A DNA stretch of 64,000 bases from Hyphomicrobiales bacterium (GTDB lineage: Bacteria; Pseudomonadota; Alphaproteobacteria; Rhizobiales; Methyloligellaceae): positions 1-64,000 of the forward strand of contig JAJFHP010000023.1 of the NCBI GenBank assembly GCA_021775555.1, given 5' to 3'. The notes under the pieces were generated by a model that was given only the letters and a program-made list of their open reading frames with translations, was not told the origin of the DNA and ran no database searches. Below are positions 57,132-64,000 of the stretch, one piece after another (position 1 is the first letter of the stretch; each line of letters starts with the position of its first letter). Made by a program: the position numbers and the translations under genes.

Positions 57132-58001
57132 TTAATCCGAGGAATCTTTTGCGACCACACCGAAAATGAAAATTCCAGCTTCATCAGCCAACTGGATGAG
57201 TTCGTCGCGATCTATCACCAGCACATTGTTTGCTGCCAGTGCGATCCCTTTTAAACCGGCATCAACGACACCGCGTACGGTTTGCGGTCCCACGGTCGGC
57301 AGATCAATCCGGCGCTCCTGGTTCGGCTTGGGGCATTTGACGAGCACGCCACTTCGTTTGCCTTTTTTCCTGGCCCCCGATTGGCGCAAGTCCTTGCATC
57401 GATCCAGCATTTGATCGGTGCCCTCTGCAGCTTCAACTGCCAACACATATTGTGACGCAACGACGGCCCCCTGTCCGACATCGAGTGCACCGAGTTTCTC
57501 AACAACATTGAGACCGATCTCAATGTCTTTCAAATCTATTTTGTTTGGCCGGTGACGCCCCATCGGGCCAACGCCTACGAGCAGGTCTTTCGCAATATCC
57601 TGTGCTCCAACCACTTCAAACCCCTTTTTGTCGAAGAAATTGACTATCACGCTCAAGATCAAATTATCGCCACCCACTGTTATCTTGAGAATGGTTGGAA
57701 GATTTATAATGGCCCCGAAATCGGGTCTCAGGCGAGAGTAATCCGGGCGCTTCATGGCGCCAACGATCACCAGTTGATGGCAATTGTTTTCTCTCAAGAG
57801 TTTTAACAAACGCCCAATTTTACTGAGTTGAACCCAGCTATGAGGGAACGCTTCCACGCCCTTGCTGGCAGCCCCTTCTATCGCAACGATATGGACAGGC
57901 CGGCCCACGTCCTGGGCTGCCTTGGCAACCACAAGCGGCATATTCCCGCCACAGGCGATAATACCTAACCCGGCTGGTGACTTATGCTGTGTCTCGGCCA
58001 T
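57132..58001 (-). CDS. lpxI: UDP-2,3-diacylglucosamine diphosphatase LpxI
   Basis: Hydrolyses UDP-2,3-diacylglucosamine to lipid X; the alphaproteobacterial replacement for LpxH. The 289 residues are the DUF1009/LpxI type: LGIIACGGNMPLVVAKAAQD, VGAMKRPDYSRLRPDFG, GFEVVGAQDIAKDLLVGVGP, DVGQGAVVASQYVLAVEAAE and GTDQML, and VLVKCPKPNQERRIDLPTVG. It lies between lpxA and lpxB, the standard order. Confidence 0.96.
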   Translation of the reverse strand: MAETQHKSPAGLGIIACGGNMPLVVAKAAQDVGRPVHIVAIEGAASKGVEAFPHSWVQLSKIGRLLKLLRENNCHQLVIVGAMKRPDYSRLRPDFGAIINLPTILKITVGGDNLILSVIVNFFDKKGFEVVGAQDIAKDLLVGVGPMGRHRPNKIDLKDIEIGLNVVEKLGALDVGQGAVVASQYVLAVEAAEGTDQMLDRCKDLRQSGARKKGKRSGVLVKCPKPNQERRIDLPTVGPQTVRGVVDAGLKGIALAANNVLVIDRDELIQLADEAGIFIFGVVAKDSSD

Positions 58002-58030
58002 GTGACCATTGCTTTGACAGTAGGGACGCC

Positions 58031-58828
58031 TTAAGCGGAGTCCTGCTTCGGGACCGAGAGCGCCCGCGATGAGTTTTCGCGAATAAATTCCACGATCCGG
58101 CTTACACGCTCATCATCGGACATGGTTTTCTCCACCGTGACGATCCGCTCTGACAATGTTCCTTCGTCTGCAAACAGGAGATCATAGGCATCGCGCAATT
58201 GTTTCAATTGTGATCTGTCGAGACCGCTTCTCTTGATGCCGATGACATTCAGGCCCTTAAGAGATGCGCGCGGACCCACCGCCATGCCATAGGGAATAAT
58301 GTCGCTTTCCACACCAGACATGCCCCCGATAAAGGCGTGTTCGCCTATGCGGACAAACTGGTGGACCGCCGCCAATCCACCAAGTATGGCATGGTCACCA
58401 ATCACGCAGTGACCGGCGATTGCCGCTCCGTTTGCGAGAACCACATGATCGCCGATCTGGCAATCATGGGCAATATGGACTTGCCCCATCAACAGGCAGT
58501 GGGAGCCGATCCTGGTGATAAGGCCGCCGCTTTCCGTGCCCGGGTGAATGGTTACATATTCCCGGATTGTATTGTCATTCCCGATTATGACCTGGCTTTT
58601 CTCACCGCGGAATTTCAAATCCTGAGGCGGGTTCCCAAGAGATGCGAACGGAAAAATTTCGCAGTTGGTGCCAATTTTGGTGTGCCCGTCAATCACAACG
58701 TGCGAGTGGAGCTTGCACCCATCTCCCAGTTCGACATGGGGTCCGATTATGCAATAAGGGCCGATCTCTACTCCGGACCCCAATTTTGCATCCGGGTCTA
58801 CAATAGCACTCGTATGAATGTTGCTCAT
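58031..58828 (-). CDS. lpxA: UDP-N-acetylglucosamine acyltransferase LpxA
   Basis: First step of lipid A synthesis: O-acylation of UDP-GlcNAc. The 265 residues form a left-handed beta helix of hexapeptide repeats (IGPYCIIGPHVELG, LANGAAIAGHCVIGDHAILG). The catalytic His lies in LLMGQVHIAHDCQIGDHVVL, and GMSGVESDIIPYGMAVGPRA and the C-terminal helical domain follow. It lies 13 bases after fabZ. Confidence 0.97.
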   Translation of the reverse strand: MSNIHTSAIVDPDAKLGSGVEIGPYCIIGPHVELGDGCKLHSHVVIDGHTKIGTNCEIFPFASLGNPPQDLKFRGEKSQVIIGNDNTIREYVTIHPGTESGGLITRIGSHCLLMGQVHIAHDCQIGDHVVLANGAAIAGHCVIGDHAILGGLAAVHQFVRIGEHAFIGGMSGVESDIIPYGMAVGPRASLKGLNVIGIKRSGLDRSQLKQLRDAYDLLFADEGTLSERIVTVEKTMSDDERVSRIVEFIRENSSRALSVPKQDSA

Positions 58829-58841
58829 GGGGACCGTCGGA

Positions 58842-59309
58842 CTAAATATCCACTATCGTCGCGCTGATTTCAGCTTCGGCAACGATATGACCATCAACCT
58901 TGGCCTCACCCTTGAACCGCCAGACGCGGCCACGATTGCGGATCTTTTCCATATGATAGTAGACCGTATCGCCGGGCATTACGGGTTTACGGAACCGGGC
59001 CCGGTCAATCGCCATGAAATACACCAGGCTGTTGTCAAATTCATCATCCAGAAAGGAAACACAAAGAGCGCCTGCCGTTTGTGCCATTCCTTCAATCAGC
59101 AACACTCCCGGCATGACGGGATGGGTTGGAAAATGGCCCTGAAAATAATGTTCATTGGCCGTGACATTCTTGATTCCGATAGCAGACTGGTCCCCGTTTA
59201 TCTCTATGATCCGGTCAATCAGCAAAAAGGGATACCGATGCGGGAGGAGATCCATGATCTGCTTGATATCAAGGACATTATCCTGCTTTGCCTCGGTCGT
59301 ATCGTTCAT
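58842..59309 (-). CDS. fabZ: 3-hydroxyacyl-ACP dehydratase FabZ
   Basis: Dehydrates beta-hydroxyacyl-ACP in fatty acid synthesis, competing with LpxA/LpxD for hydroxyacyl-ACP. The 155 residues form a hot-dog fold: [20 protein letters not shown], the catalytic His and Glu in [20 protein letters not shown], and the [13 protein letters not shown] helix. Conserved position between lpxD and lpxA. Confidence 0.97.
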   Translation of the reverse strand: MNDTTEAKQDNVLDIKQIMDLLPHRYPFLLIDRIIEINGDQSAIGIKNVTANEHYFQGHFPTHPVMPGVLLIEGMAQTAGALCVSFLDDEFDNSLVYFMAIDRARFRKPVMPGDTVYYHMEKIRNRGRVWRFKGEAKVDGHIVAEAEISATIVDI

Positions 59310-59350
59310 CCCAAGTTCTCCATCATCTCGTCACCCAAACGGAACTCCGT

Positions 59351-60418
59351 CTATGATTTGGTACGATTGTCTTTCTTCAATAATTCACTGCGGTTCTCGG
59401 CGAGCTTCTGTACCAGTGCGATTTCCCTGAACCACTTGGATATGGGCTTGGCCGGTGTGCCGCCCCATTTCGCACCGGGGGGAACATCACAACGCACATT
59501 GCTTGAAGCTGCAATTTGAGCGCCAGAACCAATCTTGACGTGTCCGACTATGCCGACCTGCCCGCCAAGCACAACACCATCTCCCATCTCGACTGATCCT
59601 GAAATTCCCACCTGAGCAACGATGACACAACCCCGGCCCATGACGACGTTGTGCCCGATTTGAACCTGATTATCAATTTTTGTTCCTTCACCAATAATCG
59701 TATCCTTGAGCGCACCCCGGTCGATGGAGGTATTGCTTCCTATTTCAACAGAATCCTGAATGATAACCCGTCCGATTTGCGGGACTTTCAAATGGCCCTG
59801 CGGTCCCATGGAGAAGCCGAATCCGTCCTGTCCGATACACACGCCGGGATGGAGTATCACACTGTTGCCAACAAGCGCGTTCGTTATCGTTGCATTGGGG
59901 CCTATAAAGCAATCACGCCCCACGCATACTCTGTATCCAATGCATGTCCCGGCAGCAATTGTCGTTCCTTTGCCAATATGTGCTTCTGGTCCAATTGTGG
60001 CACCATGCTCGACGGTGACACCTTCTTCAAGCACTGCCGAGGAATGCACGCCACCGGTATAGTTTGTATCTGCAGGTCCTATACTCCGAGGTTTGAGGGC
60101 CTCGGGATAAAACATTGCCAGCGACAAGGCAAAGGACCGATAGGGATCATCAGCTATCAGAGCCTCAACGCCTTTTGGTGCACGCTCGGCATAGCGTTCA
60201 GCCACGAAACACGCTGCGGCTCGGCATTTCTCATAACTTTTCAGATACTTGGTGTTGTCAAAAAAAGACAGATGCGTATCGCCTGCTTCATCCAGCGGCA
60301 ACACGTCGGTTATTACGAGTGTTGTATCGAGTTTTGGAGAGGACCTCGCCTCGGCACGAGCTATTAATTCGCCCAGAGTAAAGGGTCCTGCCCGTTTGAA
60401 GAATCCAGGATGTTCCAT
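59351..60418 (-). CDS. lpxD: UDP-3-O-acylglucosamine N-acyltransferase LpxD
   Basis: Third step of lipid A synthesis (N-acylation). The 355 residues have an N-terminal uridine-binding domain (about 1-110) and a hexapeptide beta helix ([40 protein letters not shown]). The catalytic His lies in [16 protein letters not shown], and a C-terminal helix follows. It lies between bamA and fabZ. Confidence 0.96.
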   Translation of the reverse strand: MEHPGFFKRAGPFTLGELIARAEARSSPKLDTTLVITDVLPLDEAGDTHLSFFDNTKYLKSYEKCRAAACFVAERYAERAPKGVEALIADDPYRSFALSLAMFYPEALKPRSIGPADTNYTGGVHSSAVLEEGVTVEHGATIGPEAHIGKGTTIAAGTCIGYRVCVGRDCFIGPNATITNALVGNSVILHPGVCIGQDGFGFSMGPQGHLKVPQIGRVIIQDSVEIGSNTSIDRGALKDTIIGEGTKIDNQVQIGHNVVMGRGCVIVAQVGISGSVEMGDGVVLGGQVGIVGHVKIGSGAQIAASSNVRCDVPPGAKWGGTPAKPISKWFREIALVQKLAENRSELLKKDNRTKS

Positions 60419-60494
60419 TGCATATATTCTCTATCCTATGCGGTCTTCAATCAATCACTGGATTTAGGAATGGATGGTTTTGCAATCGTGAGGA

Positions 60495-62825
60495 TCAGAA
60501 CCGTGTAGCAGCACCGAAATGGAACAATTGCTCTTCATCATAGGCTTCTTTTGTGAGTGCTTTTGCAAAGTCTGCCCTCAAGGGACCGAGGGGAGATTCC
60601 CAGATTAAGCTGACGCCAACCGAAGTTCGTATGGTTTCATCATCGCCAACACTGCTAACGGACAAGCCACTCAGATCGCCCGTATCATAAAGCGTTGCGG
60701 CATCAAAAAAGACAGCTGCAGACAAACCTGCCTTTTTAGGAATTTTGGGTATGGGGAATCTCAACTCGAGCGAGCCTGCAGCAAACATCTTGCCGCCCAA
60801 TGCATCGTCAGTTGTGAGGTCGCGTGGGCCAATACCGGAACTATCAAAACCGCGAATGGTCTCGGAGCCTTTAAAGAACAGATCCAAAACCCGAACATCG
60901 TCGCCACCAAAGCCTGCAATATGACCACCCTGCAACCTGCCCGCGAGCACTATTTTTTTGCGCACAGGGTAGAAGCCCCGCAAATCCGATGATGTGCGAA
61001 TGTAATTCACTTCACCACCCAGACCGGCAAGCTCCTGTCCTATTTTGAATAAAATACCCCGTGTCGGATTTTTGTTGTGATTACGAGTGTCGTAAGCAAA
61101 CGAGTAACTGATCGCTGAAACAAGTGTCTCGCCCTCGGCACCTTTAATTGCAGGAGATGCATCGGATTGCACATCAAATATTTCTTCCTGAACAAGGCGG
61201 TAGCCAGTACTAAAGCTCCAATCTTCAGTCAACGGTACGCCAAATCGAACACCGCCGCCAACCCGCTTCGAGCTGAAGGATGACTCATCAGAGCGATCTC
61301 GCTCTGCCAGGAAAAGATCAAACCCGGCAGACATATTCCGGCCCATGAATTTAGGCTCGGTGAACGAGAAATCCACGTTGAGGCTCTCAAATCCACCGGT
61401 AAGTTTAAGACGCACAAATTGACCCCGGCCAAGTAAATTTCGTTCTGCCAGAGTGATATCAAGGACGGGTCCTGCGGTGCTTGAATAGCCGCCGCCCAGG
61501 GCGAGCTCGCCCGTCGGCTGCTCCTGAACACGCACGACAATAATGACCCGATCGGGTGCACTGCCCGGTTCACTGTTGATCGACACCTTCTTGAAAAATT
61601 GAAGACGCGTCAGGCGTCTGCGCGCTGCTTCGACCAGTAAACGGTTATAGGCATCGCCTTCTGCAAGACGAAATTCCCGGCGTATAACATTGTCCAAGGT
61701 GCGGACGTTGCCGAGGATGTCGATGCGCTCGATATAGACTCTGGGTCCTTCCTCGATCGCATACGTAATCGATATGACACGGGCCACGGTATCGCGATCC
61801 ACACGCGGGCGCACCCGTGCGAATGCGTAACCGAAGGCTGCGACTTCCGTTGTGATATTCTCAAGTGATTTGTCAATCTTGGCGGCGTTGTAAATCTTGC
61901 CCGTCTTGGTTTCGATTTTTTCGCGCACAACTTCAGGATCGAGTGACGCTAGGTTGGTCTGGATATCGATATTGCCGAACTTATATTGCTCCCCCTCATC
62001 GATGGTAAAGGAGATGAAAAAGCCTTGACCATCACGGTCCAGGTCTGCCGTGGCGGCAACGACGCGTGCATCTGCGTAGCCATTCTTCAGATAGTATTGC
62101 CGTAACAGTTCGCGATCGAGATTCAGCCGGTCCGGGTCGTATATATTCGTCGGGTTCAGGAAACTGAGAAGACCGGTCTCGGAGGTCGTCACAATCTCCC
62201 TCAATTGAGAATCAGAAAAAGAGTCGTTGCCCACGAAACTGATACTGCGAACGGTCGTCTTGGGCCCCTCATGGATCTCGAATACAAGATCAATACGGTT
62301 TTGTTCCTGATTGATAATCTTGGGCTCGACACGGGCCGCAAAACGTCCCCCACGGCGGTAAACGGTCAATATGCGCTGGACATCTGCCTGTACGCGGGCC
62401 CGGGTGAACACCGCACGGGATTTCAACTGGACTTCAGCTTCGAGCGTTTTGCTCTTGATCTCTGCATTGCCCTCAAATGCGACCTGACGGACGATCGGGT
62501 TTTCAACAACCTTGACGATAACGGTGTTGCCCTTACGGCCGATTCTGACATCGGAAAATAATCCCGTTGCAAACAGGGATTTGAGTGAATCATCAACCTT
62601 GAGCGGGTCGTAGCGGCTGCCGGGTGAAAACTGGAGATAAGAGCGGACTGTTTCAGGTTCGACACGGCGATTGCCTTGTACCTGAATAGAGCGAATCACC
62701 GGGGCGGACTGTGCCCACGCCACAGACCCTCCCGCCGAGATGCCGAGCAACGCCGTAACCGGCGCAGCGACAGACAGCAGCAGGAGTGTAATCAGCCCCC
62801 TCACTCCAAGATTCCCAACGCGCAT
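60495..62825 (-). CDS. bamA: Outer-membrane protein assembly factor BamA
   Basis: Central beta-barrel of the BAM complex that inserts outer-membrane proteins. ATG at 62825 gives 776 residues with a good signal peptide (VRGLITLLLLSVAAPVTALL, cleavage near AWA-QSAP). ATGs at 62861 and 62894 would add 12 or 23 residues but spoil it. Five POTRA domains follow (IRSIQVQGNRRVEPETVRSY at the first), then the barrel from about 430, including ISYSFAYDTRNHNKNPTRGI and the lid-lock-type GSETIRGFDSSGIGPRD. It ends FHFGAATRF with a terminal Phe, as barrels require. Confidence 0.96.
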   Translation of the reverse strand: MRVGNLGVRGLITLLLLSVAAPVTALLGISAGGSVAWAQSAPVIRSIQVQGNRRVEPETVRSYLQFSPGSRYDPLKVDDSLKSLFATGLFSDVRIGRKGNTVIVKVVENPIVRQVAFEGNAEIKSKTLEAEVQLKSRAVFTRARVQADVQRILTVYRRGGRFAARVEPKIINQEQNRIDLVFEIHEGPKTTVRSISFVGNDSFSDSQLREIVTTSETGLLSFLNPTNIYDPDRLNLDRELLRQYYLKNGYADARVVAATADLDRDGQGFFISFTIDEGEQYKFGNIDIQTNLASLDPEVVREKIETKTGKIYNAAKIDKSLENITTEVAAFGYAFARVRPRVDRDTVARVISITYAIEEGPRVYIERIDILGNVRTLDNVIRREFRLAEGDAYNRLLVEAARRRLTRLQFFKKVSINSEPGSAPDRVIIVVRVQEQPTGELALGGGYSSTAGPVLDITLAERNLLGRGQFVRLKLTGGFESLNVDFSFTEPKFMGRNMSAGFDLFLAERDRSDESSFSSKRVGGGVRFGVPLTEDWSFSTGYRLVQEEIFDVQSDASPAIKGAEGETLVSAISYSFAYDTRNHNKNPTRGILFKIGQELAGLGGEVNYIRTSSDLRGFYPVRKKIVLAGRLQGGHIAGFGGDDVRVLDLFFKGSETIRGFDSSGIGPRDLTTDDALGGKMFAAGSLELRFPIPKIPKKAGLSAAVFFDAATLYDTGDLSGLSVSSVGDDETIRTSVGVSLIWESPLGPLRADFAKALTKEAYDEEQLFHFGAATRF

Positions 62826-62980
62826 TTTTATTATATTTTCCCTGGCTACGCTAAACCCCATATACGCACTACGAAACGCGGACCAGAAGGACATCCCTTT
62901 GTGGCCGTTTTTTGTTCATTTTTCCTGCCAAGACAAGTGGTTGCCCATTTTTCTGGCGTGCCATTTTGGTACTGGTGAAC

Positions 62981-64000
62981 TTACAGTGACTTCAAGTGAA
63001 TCAGGTCATTCCATGTGGCAAAAATCATTAGCATAAGTACCAGCGCCAAGCCAATTCTAAAGCCAATTTCTAGGGTGCGTTCACTCAGTGGCCTGCCCCG
63101 CACCGCTTCAATGGCATAGAACAATAAATGGCCTCCATCCAACATCGGAATGGGGAAGAGGTTAATGAGGCCGATGCTGACCGATAGAATTGCGGTAAGA
63201 TTCATTAAAGCTAGGAATCCTGCAGAGGCAACCTGCCCGGAAATCTGGGCGATTCGAATAGGTCCGCCAAGCTGATCCGCCTTTTCCCGGCCTGTTACCA
63301 CTTCATAGAGATAGTGGAGCGTGCGGGTGATGACGAAATAGGTTTCCTTGGTGCCCATCCAGACCGAAGTAAGCGGATCGTGTTTCTTCAGGACCCAATC
63401 GTCTGGTGATGCGCTGCGCCGGATGCCCAGCAAACCCCGGCGAATCACATTGCCGAAAACATCGGTGGTTTCCTGTTTGCGCGGTGTGGCCTTCAGGGCA
63501 ATTTCTGCGCCAGAGCGGTTGACAATAATATTCAACAATTGATCCGCACTGGTGCTCACGATCCTCTGCATTGCCCCAAAACTTTCAATAAGTTCATCAT
63601 CAATGCTGATCACGCGGTCGCCCGCTTTGAAACCCGCCACCTCTGCCGCACTGCCCACGGATACCGCATCGACAATCGGCAATGTCTGACGCTGGCCAAT
63701 GAAGGTGAACATGAAGGCAAAAATGACGATCGCGAGCAGGAAATTGGCAATCGGGCCCGCCACCGTGACGGCGGCGCGTTGAGCCAGGGGCTTGTCGTGG
63801 TAACTGCCAGAGCGCTCCTCTTTGGTCATGTCCTTCATCGCGTCCTGGTCTGGAACACTGGCTGCGTTTTCGTCACCCAGGAATTGCACATATCCGCCAA
63901 GGGGTATCCACGACAGGCGCCACCGCGTCCCCTTTTTGTCGTTAAATCCATAAATTTCCCGGCCAAATCCAAGCGAGAAGACCTTAACCGTGACATTGCA
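62981..64000 (-). CDS. rseP: RseP-type site-2 protease, C-terminal part (runs off the window)
   Basis: Inner-membrane zinc metalloprotease that cleaves anti-sigma factors and remnant signal peptides. The visible 339 codons are open to the edge at 64000. They start inside the protein after the HExxH motif, which lies outside. Seen: GFGREIYGFNDKKGTRWRLS, IPLGGYVQFLGDEN, a membrane helix (ANFLLAIVIFAFMFTFIGQR), a PDZ domain (GSAAEVAGFKAGDRVISIDD), and the metal-binding INLFPIPMLDGGHLLFYAIE motif near the end. Gene order rseP-bamA is standard. The 155-base gap to bamA may hold a bamA promoter. Confidence 0.95.
   Translation of the reverse strand, partial: CNVTVKVFSLGFGREIYGFNDKKGTRWRLSWIPLGGYVQFLGDENAASVPDQDAMKDMTKEERSGSYHDKPLAQRAAVTVAGPIANFLLAIVIFAFMFTFIGQRQTLPIVDAVSVGSAAEVAGFKAGDRVISIDDELIESFGAMQRIVSTSADQLLNIIVNRSGAEIALKATPRKQETTDVFGNVIRRGLLGIRRSASPDDWVLKKHDPLTSVWMGTKETYFVITRTLHYLYEVVTGREKADQLGGPIRIAQISGQVASAGFLALMNLTAILSVSIGLINLFPIPMLDGGHLLFYAIEAVRGRPLSERTLEIGFRIGLALVLMLMIFATWNDLIHLKSL

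Noticed and set aside
56522-57169. 215-codon plus-strand frame
   Set aside because: Antisense shadow of lpxB.
58818-60367. Two 230-codon plus-strand frames
   Set aside because: Antisense shadows of fabZ and lpxD, which carry all catalytic motifs.

Overview
The window is a gene-dense stretch of an alphaproteobacterial chromosome, most like Hyphomicrobiales/Rhodobiaceae-type relatives. The evidence is gene content and order: dusB-ntrB-ntrC-ntrY-ntrX-trkA-trkH-hfq-hflX, a fused ispDF, an E1-beta subunit (PdhB) carrying its own lipoyl domain, the rseP-bamA-lpxD-fabZ-lpxA-lpxI-lpxB cluster with LpxI rather than LpxH, and a GTTC-N7-GTTC type LexA box in front of lexA. I cannot name a genus. No rRNA, tRNA, insertion sequence, prophage or CRISPR array was found. 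Almost all of the window is core genome.

Layout. 1-2602 (minus): lptF-lptG-lptD, the LPS export permease and the start of the outer-membrane LPS translocon. 2872-4398 (plus): pepA. 4399-6519: a small accessory island with a helix-turn-helix protein, a 64-residue small protein and a DUF6602 protein with a PD-(D/E)XK-like residue pattern; two degenerate copies of one palindromic repeat flank the last gene. 6520-12209: mazG, then hflX, hfq, trkH and trkA on the minus strand. 12343-19934 (minus): dusB-ntrB-ntrC and ntrY-ntrX, two nitrogen/redox two-component systems. 20119-21799 (plus): ispDF and pncC. 21807-30148 (minus): a long run pdhA-pdhB-(unknown ORF)-pdhC-lpd-three small membrane proteins-lipA-ratA, which joins pyruvate dehydrogenase with lipoate synthesis. 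30308-31994 (minus): eno and ftsB. 32130-35397 (plus): queC-queE-queD-queF plus a DUF1835 gene. 35439-41242 (minus): tpiA, an exported protein, secG, pyrG, kdsA and a TPR/2OG-oxygenase gene. 41452-50579 (plus): ppiD-trpE-sixA-trpG-trpD-trpC-moaC-moeA-lexA. comEC (minus), gltX and gltA (plus) follow. 55907-64000 (minus): rseP-bamA-lpxD-fabZ-lpxA-lpxI-lpxB.

How the genes work together. The two ends of the window both serve the outer membrane: lipid A synthesis (LpxA, D, I, B), Kdo synthesis (KdsA, and CTP from PyrG), beta-barrel assembly (BamA), envelope-stress proteolysis (RseP) and LPS transport (LptF, G, D). The centre feeds acetyl-CoA into the citric acid cycle (Eno, PDH complex, LipA, GltA). 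The plus-strand block makes tryptophan, molybdopterin and queuosine precursors.

The least explained items are the A+T-rich ORF between pdhB and pdhC, the DUF6602 gene with its flanking repeats, a QueD that lacks the usual catalytic cysteine, the three tandem small membrane proteins before lipA, and a possibly leaderless trpG. I did not find a convincing new multi-gene system. The pepA-mazG island and the pdhB-pdhC insertion are the best places to look.
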